A model generated the notes under the pieces. It was not told the DNA's origin. It saw nothing but the letters and a program-made list of their open reading frames with translations, and did no database searches. Shown here piece by piece: positions 36,287-45,479 of a stretch of DNA of 64,000 nt (its first letter is position 1; each line of letters begins with the position of its first letter). The position numbers and the translations under genes were made by a program. Source of the DNA: CAWCDJ01 sp963796675 (GTDB taxonomy: Bacteria > Acidobacteriota > Terriglobia > Bryobacterales > Bryobacteraceae). Location: assembly GCA_963796675.1 (NCBI GenBank), contig CAWCMS010000001.1, forward strand, positions 310,001 to 374,000, given 5' to 3'.

Positions 36287-37912
36287 TCAGCGATGCGCCA
36301 CGCCCGGACGCTGCTCAAGCCCGTTCATCCGCTCCACGATGACCTTCCGCGCCGTATCGGCCAGGGCCTGTGCCTGCGGCATGGCATCGATGGCCTTCTG
36401 CACCTCGGGGTCGGTGGCCGCGAACATGCGGTTGCTCTCGTCTTCACCGAAGGCGTAGATGTACATTTCGCGCGCCAGGTAGCGGCGGATCCAGTCGTGA
36501 TCCTTGGTGAAATCGGCCTCGCTGAACTTCGTGCCCTTCTTCAGCAGGAAGTCATGCAGGTCTTCGACCACGTCGGCATTCGGCATCCAGCCCTTCGACA
36601 GCGAAGAGGCGGGGTGCGTAGCGAAATAGTCGCGCGTGAAGTTGAAGAATCCGCTGCGCAGCAGTTCGCCCTCGAGCAGGTCGAGTTTGGGGTCCTGGTA
36701 CTTTTCGTCCGGCGTGATGCCTCCGCCGCCATACACAGTGCGGCCGCTGTCGGTCATCTTCACGTCCTGCGGATTGCGGGCGTTGTCGTCCTTGTGGAAG
36801 TAGTAATCGTAGAACGACTTATTGGTGTAGTCGCGCTGAATCAGCCTGCCGCTGGGAGTGTAGAAGTGCGCCGTGGTCAACGCGAGGCCGGTCCGCTCGT
36901 ACAGCGGAAACACGGTCTGCACCAAGCCCTTGCCGAACGTGGTCTCGCCCAGAATCCAGGCGCGATCATGATCCTGCAGCGCACCGGAAACGATCTCGGC
37001 AGCCGACGCCGTGTAGCGATCCACCAGGACGACGATCGGATAATTGCGGCCGTGGTTCCCGTTATAGGCGGAATAGGCCTTCTCCGGCGAGGAGCGCCCG
37101 TGGTGGGAAACGATCAACTGGCCCTTTTGCAGGAAGTGGTCAGCCACGGCGACGCCGGAATTCAGCAGGCCGCCGGGGTTCGCGCGCAGATCGAGAATCA
37201 GCCCCTTGATGTTGTTCTCGCCCAATTGCTTGAGGTCGTCATCGAGTTCGCGCGCGGTGTTTTCGGCGAAGCTCTCGATCTTGACGTAGGCAACGCCCGG
37301 CTGGACGAAAAATCCGTCCGGAACGCTCTTGCGGCTGATCTCGTCGCGGGTCACCTTGAAGGCGAGACTGCCGTTGGACCCTTCGCGGGAGACACCGACG
37401 TTCACCGTGGTGCCACGTTGCCCTTTGAGAAGATCCGCCACTTCGGTGACATTCATGCCGTCGGTCGACTTGCCGTCCACAGAGACGATGATGTCGCCCG
37501 GGCGCAGGCCGGCTTTATACGCCGGAGATCCCGGGAACGGTGCGACCACCACCACCTTGCCGCCGCGCTGGGCCACGTGCATGCCGACGCCAAAATAGGT
37601 GCCGGACTGCTCTTCACGCAGCGCGCGATACTCCTTGGGATCAAAGAAGTTGGAGTGAGGATCGAGAGTCCGCAGCATGCCCGGAATGGCGCCGTGGTAG
37701 ATCACCTTGTCGGGATCGGGCTTCTCGGCGGCATTTTGTTCGATCAGGGCGTAGACCTTGGTGAAACTTTCGATATCCCGGCCCATCGCGAGCTCGGAGT
37801 TCGGAGTCGCGGCGTCTGCCACCGGAATGTACGTGCCAAACAACCCCGCAGCTACGGAGCAGGCAATAACAATCATTGGTAACAGGAATAAATACAACCT
37901 CTTACGGGCCAT
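36287..37912 (-). CDS. C-terminal processing peptidase, S41 family
   Basis: An exported serine protease (541 residues) that trims or degrades periplasmic proteins. A membrane anchor or signal lies at residues about 5-30. A PDZ domain near 105-190 includes GSPAYKAGLRPGDIIVSVDG, and the peptidase core has the Ser in DRYTASAAEIVSGAL and the Lys in GETTFGKGLVQT. A C-terminal helical extension of about 150 residues follows. ATG 37912 (MARKRLYL) is preferred to the in-frame TTG at 37936. It lies 24 nt upstream of guaA and 85 nt downstream of nusB. Confidence 0.92.
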   Translation of the reverse strand: MARKRLYLFLLPMIVIACSVAAGLFGTYIPVADAATPNSELAMGRDIESFTKVYALIEQNAAEKPDPDKVIYHGAIPGMLRTLDPHSNFFDPKEYRALREEQSGTYFGVGMHVAQRGGKVVVVAPFPGSPAYKAGLRPGDIIVSVDGKSTDGMNVTEVADLLKGQRGTTVNVGVSREGSNGSLAFKVTRDEISRKSVPDGFFVQPGVAYVKIESFAENTARELDDDLKQLGENNIKGLILDLRANPGGLLNSGVAVADHFLQKGQLIVSHHGRSSPEKAYSAYNGNHGRNYPIVVLVDRYTASAAEIVSGALQDHDRAWILGETTFGKGLVQTVFPLYERTGLALTTAHFYTPSGRLIQRDYTNKSFYDYYFHKDDNARNPQDVKMTDSGRTVYGGGGITPDEKYQDPKLDLLEGELLRSGFFNFTRDYFATHPASSLSKGWMPNADVVEDLHDFLLKKGTKFSEADFTKDHDWIRRYLAREMYIYAFGEDESNRMFAATDPEVQKAIDAMPQAQALADTARKVIVERMNGLEQRPGVAHR

Positions 37913-37997
37913 GCGGGGGTGATCCTCTCGGTGCAAAATTTACCCTACTACCTGGTTAGACGCTAAACCCGCCCTCCGCGCTACGGAAAATGTCGTC

Positions 37998-38432
37998 TCA
38001 CGGTAAAGCCTCGCCCTGATGGGCGATAGGGGTTTCGCGATGAATGGCATCGAGAACGCCATTAACGAACTGTACCGATTCTTCATTGGAAAACTTGCGG
38101 GCCAGTTCGAGGGCCTCATCGATGACCACCGCTGCGGGGGTTCCGGCATGTTGCATTTCATACACTGCCAGGCGGAGGATATTGCGGTCGACGGCCGGCA
38201 TGCGCTCCATGCGCCAGTGTTCGGCATGTTTGGCGATGCGCTCGTCGACTTCCGCCACGTGCTCCACAGTGCCTTTCACGAGGTCGTCGACGAACTCGTC
38301 GCGCTCCGGCTTCTCTTCGGAATAAAGCGTTTCGTAATAGGCATTTAGAGCATCCTGAACAGGCTGCTTGCGGGCATCCCAAAGGAAGAGGATCTGGAGC
38401 GCTCGCTGGCGGGATCTACGGCGCGAGGACAT
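37998..38432 (-). CDS. nusB: Transcription antitermination factor NusB
   Basis: NusB, with NusE, forms the boxA-binding complex of rRNA antitermination. The 144-residue all-helical protein opens with RRSRQRALQILFLWDA and has the family block DRNILRLAVYEMQHAGTPAA followed by VVIDEALELARKF and FVNGVLDAIHRE. Length is normal. Its start overlaps the ribH stop at 38432, the usual ribH-nusB pairing. Confidence 0.95.
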   Translation of the reverse strand: MSSRRRSRQRALQILFLWDARKQPVQDALNAYYETLYSEEKPERDEFVDDLVKGTVEHVAEVDERIAKHAEHWRMERMPAVDRNILRLAVYEMQHAGTPAAVVIDEALELARKFSNEESVQFVNGVLDAIHRETPIAHQGEALP

Positions 38433-38908
38433 TAGGTACCCTGCCGGAGCGTGCGCATCAGGTTGGCCATTTCGACGGCTGTCATGGCAGCGTCGTAACC
38501 TTTATTGCCGCCTTTCGCGCCAGCCCGGTCGATCGCCTGCTCCAACGTGTTGGTAGTTAGCACGCCGAATGCCACGGGGATGCCGGTCTCGGCGGAGACG
38601 TGGGCGATGCCCTTGGCTGCCTCGGCGGCTACATAGTCGAAATGAGGCGTATCGCCGCGGATCACGGCGCTCAGGCAGATGACCGCGTCGTAGCGGTGCT
38701 GGTGCGCCGCCTCCGCGGCGGCCAGCGGCACTTCCCACGATCCCGGCACCTTGATCACGTCGATCTGGTTCGTATCGGCGCCGCTGCGCGTGAGGGCGTC
38801 GAGAGCGCCGGCGAGCAGGCGTTCCGTTATAAAACTGTTGAAGCGGCTGACCACCACGGCGAAGCGCAGGCCGGCCGCCGTAAGCTGGCCTTCAATTACT
38901 CTTGGCAT
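38432..38908 (-). CDS. ribH: 6,7-dimethyl-8-ribityllumazine synthase
   Basis: Lumazine synthase condenses the ribityl-pyrimidine with dihydroxybutanone phosphate, the penultimate riboflavin step. The 158-residue protein has RFAVVVSRFNSFITERLLAG, VPGSWEVPLAA and the active-site stretch AVIRGDTPHFDYVAAEAAKG, whose His is the likely general base. Also present are FGVLTTNTLEQAIDRAG and KGYDAAMTAVEM. It lies 3 nt after the enoyl-CoA hydratase and overlaps nusB by one base. Confidence 0.96.
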   Translation of the reverse strand: MPRVIEGQLTAAGLRFAVVVSRFNSFITERLLAGALDALTRSGADTNQIDVIKVPGSWEVPLAAAEAAHQHRYDAVICLSAVIRGDTPHFDYVAAEAAKGIAHVSAETGIPVAFGVLTTNTLEQAIDRAGAKGGNKGYDAAMTAVEMANLMRTLRQGT

Positions 38909-38911
38909 AGT

Positions 38912-39697
38912 TCACTTTCCCGCAAAGGCGGGGCGTCTCTTCTCGAGAAACGCCTGCGTACCCTCGCGACGATCTTCGGTTGCCGCGCTCACTCCGAAAG
39001 CCGCTGCTTCGAAGCGCAGGCCGGCATCGAGCCCGCTATCGAGCCCTACGTCGACCGCTTCGAGCACCAGCCCCAACGCCAGGGGTCCATTGGCCAGGAC
39101 CTTGGCCAGCCAGGCGCGGCTGTAATTCAACAATTCCACGTGCGGCACCACCGCGTTCACCAGTCCGATGCGATGCGCCTCGGCGGCATTGATGGGCTCG
39201 CCCGAAAGCAGCAGCTCGAGCGCGCGGCCGCGGCCCACGAGGCGCGGCAGCCGCTGTGTTCCTCCGTACCCCGGGATGATTCCGAGCTTCACTTCGGGCT
39301 GACCGAGCCGCGCAGTCTCGGAGGCGAAGCGCACCGAGCAGGCCATGGCGAGTTCCAGGCCGCCTCCCAATGCGTAGCCGTTCACAGCCGCGACAGTCGG
39401 TTTGCCGCAAGTTTCGAGCCCTCGGAAAACCTCCTGCCCGCGCACGGCGTAGGCGCGCGCTTCGTAAGGCGAAAGCACCGCCAGCTCACTAATATCCGCG
39501 CCGGCCACGAAGGCCTTGTCGCCCGCACCGGTAACGATGGCCGCACGAATCGTACTATCCGCGCCGATCTGCCCAAAGGCGTCCCGCAGTTCCGCGATCA
39601 CGCCCCCGGAAAGCGCGTTCAACTTTTCGGGCCGGTTGACCGTGAGGAGCGCAACCCCCTGTTCGTCAACGGCAAACAGGATGTGCTGGTACGACAT
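38912..39697 (-). CDS. Enoyl-CoA hydratase/isomerase (crotonase family)
   Basis: A 261-residue crotonase-fold protein. The oxyanion-hole segment is AFVAGADISEL and the second block, VNGYALGGGLELAMACSVRF, contains a catalytic Glu position. The second Glu lies in LGQPEVKLGIIPGYGGTQRL. Both acidic residues typical of hydratases are present. Likely role is fatty-acid or amino-acid breakdown; the exact substrate is not determinable. It heads the minus-strand run with ribH and nusB and is divergent from lepA. Confidence 0.93.
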   Translation of the reverse strand: MSYQHILFAVDEQGVALLTVNRPEKLNALSGGVIAELRDAFGQIGADSTIRAAIVTGAGDKAFVAGADISELAVLSPYEARAYAVRGQEVFRGLETCGKPTVAAVNGYALGGGLELAMACSVRFASETARLGQPEVKLGIIPGYGGTQRLPRLVGRGRALELLLSGEPINAAEAHRIGLVNAVVPHVELLNYSRAWLAKVLANGPLALGLVLEAVDVGLDSGLDAGLRFEAAAFGVSAATEDRREGTQAFLEKRRPAFAGK

Positions 39698-39756
39698 TAT
39701 GGATCAGTTTAACATTCGGGCATATGGGATAATAAGAAGAACGTTCCCCTCATCTC

Positions 39757-41571
39757 ATGGATCGCGAATTCATCCGCAATTTCTCCATCATTGCGCATAT
39801 CGACCACGGCAAGTCGACGCTGGCCGACCGGCTGCTGGAGGTGACGGGCGCCTTGTCGCAGCGGGAAATGATGGAGCAGGTGCTCGACTCGATGGACCTG
39901 GAGCGCGAGCGCGGCATCACCATCAAGGCCCACGCAGTGCGGCTCAGCTACCGCGCCGACGACGGCCACGAATACCAGTTGAACCTGATCGATACGCCGG
40001 GTCATGTGGACTTTTCCTATGAGGTTTCCCGCAGCCTGCAGGCGTGCGAAGGCGCGCTGCTGGTAGTGGACGCCTCGCAGGGCGTGGAAGCGCAGACCCT
40101 GGCGAATACGTACCTGGCGCTGCATCACAACCTGGAAATTATCCCGGTGATCAACAAGATCGACCTGCCGGCGGCGGAGCCCGAGCGCATCCGCGAGCAG
40201 ATCGAAACAGTGATCGGCCTGGATGCTCGCGACGCCGTGCTGGCAAGCGCCAAGCAGGGCACGGGCGTCCACGAGATCCTGGAGCACATCGTGCACCTGG
40301 TGCCACCGCCGAAGGGCTCGCCCGATGCACCGCTGCGGGCGCTGATCTTCGATTCGTGGTTCGACAGCTATCGCGGTGTGATCATCCTGGCGCGCGTGGT
40401 GGAAGGGCGACTGCGCCTGGGGCAAAAGATCAAGCTGTGGTCGAACGGCCAGACCTTCGACGTGGAGAGTCTGGGCTACCAGGCGCCCAAGGCCACGCCA
40501 TGCGCGGAGCTTTCGGCGGGCGAGGTCGGGTTCCTGTGCGCCAATATCAAGACGGTGTCGGATGCCAAGATCGGCGACACGATCCTCGAAGTGGAGAACC
40601 CTGCCGCCGAGCCGCTGCCGGGCTTTGAAGAGATCAAGCCGATGGTCTTCGCCGGGCTCTACCCGGTGGAATCGCACGAGCACGGACTGCTGCGCGATGC
40701 GCTCGAGAAGCTCCGGCTGAACGACAGCGCCTTCAGCTTCGAGCCGGAGAATTCCGTCGCACTCGGCTTCGGTTTCCGCTGTGGATTCCTCGGGCTGCTG
40801 CACCTGGAGATCGTGCAGGAGCGGCTGGAGCGCGAGTTCAATATCGATCTGATCACCACGGCGCCGGGCGTGCGCTACCGCATCACCACGACGGTGGGCG
40901 AAGTGATCGAGATCGACAATCCGACCAAGTTTCCCGACCCGTCGGAGATCAAGCAGATCGAAGAGCCGATCATCGACGCCACGGTGATCACGCGCGAGGA
41001 GTATCTGGGCGGCATTCTGGCGCTGCTCGAAGAGAAGCGCGGCGCGCAGAAGAAGTTCGAATATATCGGCGGCGGCCGCGTGATGCTGACGTACGAACTG
41101 CCGCTGAACGAGATCGTGCTCGATTTCTACGATCGGCTGAAATCGGTGTCGCGCGGGTACGCGTCGCTCGACTATCACCTGGCGGGATACCGCGTCTCGC
41201 CGATGGTGCGGTTGGACGTGCTGGTGGCGGGCGATCCGGTGGATGCGCTCTCGATGATCGTGCACCGCGACTTCGCCCACGAGCGCGGCAAGGAGCTGAT
41301 CTCGCGGCTGCGGCGGCTGATTCCGCGGCAGATGTTCGAAGTGGCCCTGCAGGCCGCGATCGGCAACAAGATCGTGGCGCGCGAGACGATTTCGGCGATG
41401 CGCAAGAACGTGCTCGCGAAGTGCTACGGCGGCGATATTTCGCGCAAACGCAAGCTGCTCGAGAAACAAAAAGAGGGCAAGAAGCGGATGAAGCGCGTGG
41501 GTCGCGTGGAGATCCCTCAGGAAGCCTTCCTGGCTGTATTGAAGGTGGGGCAGACGGACGAGGACGAGTAG
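39757..41571 (+). CDS. lepA: Elongation factor 4 (LepA), back-translocating GTPase
   Basis: LepA is a ribosomal GTPase that acts in initiation and translocation under stress. The 604-residue protein starts MDREFIRNFSIIAHIDHGKS with the G1 motif and continues with DTPGHVDFSYEV (G3), NKIDLPAA (G4), domain 2 (RGVIILARVVEGRLRLGQ) and the LepA-specific C-terminal domain ending in GQTDEDE. Length is normal. A -10-like GATAAT is at 39728-39733, 23 nt before the ATG; no clear ribosome site is seen. Confidence 0.97.
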   Translation: MDREFIRNFSIIAHIDHGKSTLADRLLEVTGALSQREMMEQVLDSMDLERERGITIKAHAVRLSYRADDGHEYQLNLIDTPGHVDFSYEVSRSLQACEGALLVVDASQGVEAQTLANTYLALHHNLEIIPVINKIDLPAAEPERIREQIETVIGLDARDAVLASAKQGTGVHEILEHIVHLVPPPKGSPDAPLRALIFDSWFDSYRGVIILARVVEGRLRLGQKIKLWSNGQTFDVESLGYQAPKATPCAELSAGEVGFLCANIKTVSDAKIGDTILEVENPAAEPLPGFEEIKPMVFAGLYPVESHEHGLLRDALEKLRLNDSAFSFEPENSVALGFGFRCGFLGLLHLEIVQERLEREFNIDLITTAPGVRYRITTTVGEVIEIDNPTKFPDPSEIKQIEEPIIDATVITREEYLGGILALLEEKRGAQKKFEYIGGGRVMLTYELPLNEIVLDFYDRLKSVSRGYASLDYHLAGYRVSPMVRLDVLVAGDPVDALSMIVHRDFAHERGKELISRLRRLIPRQMFEVALQAAIGNKIVARETISAMRKNVLAKCYGGDISRKRKLLEKQKEGKKRMKRVGRVEIPQEAFLAVLKVGQTDEDE

Positions 41572-41583
41572 CGGGTTTACCTT

Positions 41584-41620
41584 TCACCGCGGAGACGCGA
41601 AGGCGCGGAGGAAGCGGAGG
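41584..41620. repeat. Degenerate GACGC/GGCGC-type intergenic repeat, copy 2
   Basis: tcaccgcggagacgcgaagg and following short purine-rich units lie 12 nt after lepA. It starts with the same seven bases as the element at 28601-28634 and shares its GACGC/GGCG/GAGG composition. Confidence 0.4.
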
Positions 41621-41657
41621 TCACGCATCTTCCCCGCAGTAGCTCACAAAGAGAGTG

Positions 41658-41684
41658 GGGCAGGCCTCCCGGCCTGCCCGCTTT
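41658..41684. terminator. Hairpin terminator between lepA and the GH38 gene
   Basis: A perfect 9-bp stem GGGCAGGCC (41658-41666) with GGCCTGCCC (41671-41679), loop TCCC, is followed on the plus strand by GCTTTT. The two flanking genes converge here, so it can end lepA transcription and possibly that of both genes. Confidence 0.7.
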
Positions 41685-41695
41685 TCAGAAAACAA

Positions 41696-44600
41696 CTACC
41701 GGGTCAATGTGTCGTAGAGCGGGTGCGCGGGCTCTACGGCGGGGGCTTCTTCGGCTACCGAGACGGCTAGCACTTTGATCTTGTCGTTGTCGGGCAAGGT
41801 CAGGGTCTTCGCGCCGGCCGGCAGGGCGATCGAATAGGCGAACAGGTACGAATACTGGTAGGGCTCGTTCAGGCCCTCCGATGTATGGTGGTGCGAGGAG
41901 AACCAGGCGACGTCGGCACGCTTGATGAAGCCGGGTTCGAGACCGACGTAGTCTTCGGGGTAGCGCGGCGACCAGTTCGCGGAGCCGCGATTTTCCACGT
42001 CCCAGGTGGCGTGACCGGCGGAAACGGCCCAATCGTGTTTCAGCGTGACCTCGCGGGCCTGGCCGCCGAAACCGGTGGTGGTGCTCTCCGGCTCGGGCTT
42101 CCATTCCCGCGTGTCCCAGCGGCCGATGAAGCCGCCCCAGTTCTCGACATCGAGTTCGGCGGTGTGGGCGCCGGCGCGGAACGCGGCCTTCTGGTCGCCA
42201 TCGGACGAGGCGGCCAGCACGTAAACGCGGTTGTACCGGCCGGCGGGCAGTGAAAGCGTCTGCCCCTTCGCCGCGACCGCGTCCTTCTTACCGGTGCCCG
42301 AAGCGGCAAGCTGGAATTTGACGCCGTCGAACGTCAGTTCCGCAGGCAGCATTTCCGCGGGAATCGCGTCGCCCTTGGCATCGAAGCCGCCGGAGGTCCT
42401 GGTGTCGTCGTTGCTCGTCACCGCGAGGTCATAAGACAGCGTGACCGCGTGGGAGGTGACGGCGGGTAGCTTCGCGGGAGCCGCACCGAGCTTCAGTGCG
42501 AACGTGCGCGGCTGGTAGCCGGTGAAGGAAGTGGCTAGCGCGCCGGAAGAGACCGTCGCCGCGCCGACCGGCAGTTCCTGGCCGTTCACTTCGCGCGCCG
42601 CGGTCACCGGACCCGCGAACTTCACCTTCACATCGGGGGCCGCCTTGCCGTCCATTTCCACCAGACGAATGATGGTTTCCTCGCTGGTCTCCGCCCGCTT
42701 CAGCGCCAGCATGCGAACGCGCGGATCGCTGATGGTGACGAGCGAGAACTCCTTGCCCAGGGCGCCGGCGTGGTGCGAAGTCTCGAAGGCTTCGAGCGGC
42801 TGGTTGAGACGGTAGGCCTGCCAGTCGGTCTGGCCCTGGCGCCAGTCACCCGGGTGGCCGGCGATGCCGAAAACGATTTCGTGATGGCCCCAATCCTGGT
42901 TCAACTGGTCGCTATAAGCGCGACCGCGGCCTCCGCCGAACTGGTTGGCGTTGGGGGAAGGAGGCGGGAAGCCGGGGGTGCGGATCAGCGTCAGGCGAAT
43001 GGTGTGGTCGTCGCGCTTATCGGAGCCGTTCTTGTCATCGGTCAAGATGGTTGCACCGTAGGCACCGCTCTGGTCGGTGAGATCGATCCACTGGTGCGAC
43101 GCCACTTCGAACTGCCGCTCTTCGGCGGTGGGCCGCTGAACGGTCCCGATGTCCCAGTTGTAGGTGGCCATCCGGTTCGAAGCGGAAAGCGCGAACACGG
43201 CCTTGACGTTAGCCGAAAGCGTCTTCCAGTCGATGGCGTTGGCGAACTCTACGCGGTTGCCCGCGTCGCCCGCGGAAAGCCGCACGGTCTGGACGAACTT
43301 CGAGCCTTCTGCCTCACGGCTCACTTCGACGGCCACGCGCACCGGACCGTTCTCGACGATCCGCACTTTCGCGGGTCCGCCGACATAGGCACGGGGAGCA
43401 GCCTGTTCCTGGTCGAAATCCATGTTCCAGGCGGGCCACTGTTTGGGCGCGTCGTTCGAGATGGCGAGGCGCACGGGCGAGGAGAGCAGCTCCTTGGAGA
43501 GCTGCTTGTCATAGATGCTGGAGACGTCGCCGTTCTCATCGATGTGGACGCGGTAGCGCGCATTTTCGAGCGAGGACTCGGTCACTTTGAGCACCGGGCT
43601 ATGTGCTGCCGAAGCGGCCGGTTCGACGTCGTAGACGGCGTAGCCGACCGAGGGAGCTTTGGCGAGGAACAGGACCTTGCCGCCTTCGAGCTGCGAGGGC
43701 ACTTCGCGGCCGTCGGGACCGGTGACGCGCACGGCCTTCGGTGTGCCGCCCGGGAACGTGATGGCTGCTTCGACCACATCTTCGCGCGGCACGTTGAGCG
43801 AGTTGTAAACCACAACGGCACGGCCCTTGACTTCGGTATTCAGCCCCTGGGCAACAGCCCGCGTGGCTCCGGTGAGCACGCCGGCGAACTGGTTCATCGC
43901 CAGCACATCGTCATTCCAGGCGAATTCGTAGGCGCGCGGCGTAGCGGTGCCGGCGGCGGTATCGTGGAAGTGTCCACCGAGCGCGATGGTCCAGGCATCG
44001 GTCAGTCGCTGATGCGGATAGGGCAGCGCGCCGAGCCAGTCCGCGGCCACGGAGGCCTTCTCGGCGGCATCGGCCAGGATTTCGTTCTGCCGCACCCAGC
44101 GCTTGTGATAGGCCTCGGAGGTCAGCGAACCGGCCGAGTGATTGATGAGCTCGAGATCGCCCTTGTAGCGCGGGAAACGAGTGGTCATCGCGGGCTTGAG
44201 GTCGTTGAACATCTGGTCCGCCGTGGCTTCAACGACGTGCACGGGGCCTTCGCCCATGGGGACGGCCGGACCTGAAGGAGGAGTCTGTACTTCCGGTCCG
44301 CGGCCGGGCCGAAAACCGGGGGTGGGCAGCACCGCGGAGCCTTTGGTGACGGTGGCCTCGAGCAGTTTCACGCTCTCCTCATTGACGGCGCCGCCGATAT
44401 CGCCAGTGCCGACATAATGGTAGTCGGCGAAAACGCCCGTGGCCTTGCCATCGATCTCGAGGCGCTTGACCCAATCGACTTCGCGGGGAAACGGACGGGC
44501 GCCGCGTCCGCCACGACCACCGGGGGCGGCAGCGGGTTGCGCGGAGGGTGGCGGCGGAGGCGGCGGTTCCTTGCTGAGGTCGGTGTTGACGGTGCTGCCG

Positions 44601-45289
44601 TAGCTCCCGGGATTCAGAGCGGCGATGACGGTCTTACCGTCCGGCCCTTCCCACAGTCCTACATTGAACGGAATGCCTTCGGGCGTCTCTTCGGGCGAAT
44701 CGGGGCCGCCGACGTGCGGAGCCGGCTGCCACGCGGCCGAAAGCTTCTGAGTGGAGAATCCTTTCACGCCGGCGTGCGCCAGGATGCTCGGCAGAGACGC
44801 GGGGAAGCCGAAACAATCGGGCAGCATATATTCGTTGCTGGCTTTTCCGAATTCTTTGCGGAAGTATGTATTGCCGTACAGAACTTGTCGTATGATCCCT
44901 TCGGCGTTGGGCAGGTTGACGTCGCCCTCTTCCACCGAAGATCCGGCGGGGAACCAGCGGCCTTCGGCGACATACTGCTTCACCCTGGCATAGTCCGACG
45001 GGAAGTATTCCTTCATGAGACGGTACCGGTTCGAGCCGGTCCAGTTAAAAACGTAGTGCGGATATTTCTGGAAATAGTCGAAGTTTACCCGCATGGTCTT
45101 GAGCAGATATTCGCTGATCGACTGCGGGAACTCCCAACGCCACTGCGTATCGAGGTGGGCATAGGGAACGACGTAGAGGGTGGGTTGTTTGGTGATGTCG
45201 CCGGCCTTCATGGTTTGCGCCCCAACGCAGGGGAGAGTGGCAGCGCAGAGGAGGGCCAGGCGCAGAGACAGACTGCGGACGGGTTGCAT
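41696..45289 (-). CDS. Secreted glycoside hydrolase family 38 alpha-mannosidase
   Basis: A 1197-residue exported enzyme that removes alpha-mannose from glycans. The signal peptide is about MQPVRSLSLRLALLCAATLP through VGAQ. The catalytic N-terminal domain has zinc-site HLDTQWRWEFP, the nucleophile Asp in LPDCFGFPASLPS, and GGHFHDTAAGTATPRAYEF. A long beta-sandwich C-terminal part follows, typical of GH38. A Pro-rich insert (about residues 245-265) interrupts the catalytic region. It is divergent from the S9 peptidase gene; both products are exported and may act on glycoproteins. Confidence 0.92.
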   Translation of the reverse strand: MQPVRSLSLRLALLCAATLPCVGAQTMKAGDITKQPTLYVVPYAHLDTQWRWEFPQSISEYLLKTMRVNFDYFQKYPHYVFNWTGSNRYRLMKEYFPSDYARVKQYVAEGRWFPAGSSVEEGDVNLPNAEGIIRQVLYGNTYFRKEFGKASNEYMLPDCFGFPASLPSILAHAGVKGFSTQKLSAAWQPAPHVGGPDSPEETPEGIPFNVGLWEGPDGKTVIAALNPGSYGSTVNTDLSKEPPPPPPPSAQPAAAPGGRGGRGARPFPREVDWVKRLEIDGKATGVFADYHYVGTGDIGGAVNEESVKLLEATVTKGSAVLPTPGFRPGRGPEVQTPPSGPAVPMGEGPVHVVEATADQMFNDLKPAMTTRFPRYKGDLELINHSAGSLTSEAYHKRWVRQNEILADAAEKASVAADWLGALPYPHQRLTDAWTIALGGHFHDTAAGTATPRAYEFAWNDDVLAMNQFAGVLTGATRAVAQGLNTEVKGRAVVVYNSLNVPREDVVEAAITFPGGTPKAVRVTGPDGREVPSQLEGGKVLFLAKAPSVGYAVYDVEPAASAAHSPVLKVTESSLENARYRVHIDENGDVSSIYDKQLSKELLSSPVRLAISNDAPKQWPAWNMDFDQEQAAPRAYVGGPAKVRIVENGPVRVAVEVSREAEGSKFVQTVRLSAGDAGNRVEFANAIDWKTLSANVKAVFALSASNRMATYNWDIGTVQRPTAEERQFEVASHQWIDLTDQSGAYGATILTDDKNGSDKRDDHTIRLTLIRTPGFPPPSPNANQFGGGRGRAYSDQLNQDWGHHEIVFGIAGHPGDWRQGQTDWQAYRLNQPLEAFETSHHAGALGKEFSLVTISDPRVRMLALKRAETSEETIIRLVEMDGKAAPDVKVKFAGPVTAAREVNGQELPVGAATVSSGALATSFTGYQPRTFALKLGAAPAKLPAVTSHAVTLSYDLAVTSNDDTRTSGGFDAKGDAIPAEMLPAELTFDGVKFQLAASGTGKKDAVAAKGQTLSLPAGRYNRVYVLAASSDGDQKAAFRAGAHTAELDVENWGGFIGRWDTREWKPEPESTTTGFGGQAREVTLKHDWAVSAGHATWDVENRGSANWSPRYPEDYVGLEPGFIKRADVAWFSSHHHTSEGLNEPYQYSYLFAYSIALPAGAKTLTLPDNDKIKVLAVSVAEEAPAVEPAHPLYDTLTR

Positions 45290-45479
45290 TGATGACCTCC
45301 AGCGATTTAAAAGCAGAACAGTTTCAGGCTACCTCTTGATGGAGGTCGTGTCGAGCCGTGAGCGCGTGTTTCAGGCACACCAAGCCATGACTCAAGTGGG
45401 CTATAGTAGCAGGAAACTGGCCGTGGATGCCCCCGTTCGCCGCGTTTCACGCCGTCATCGATCTGAAGGAGTCTCGCAA

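Noticed and set aside
39709..41469. A 586-codon minus-strand open frame opposite lepA
   Set aside because: Antisense shadow of a strongly conserved gene; composition is His/Arg/Gln-rich and no motif is present.
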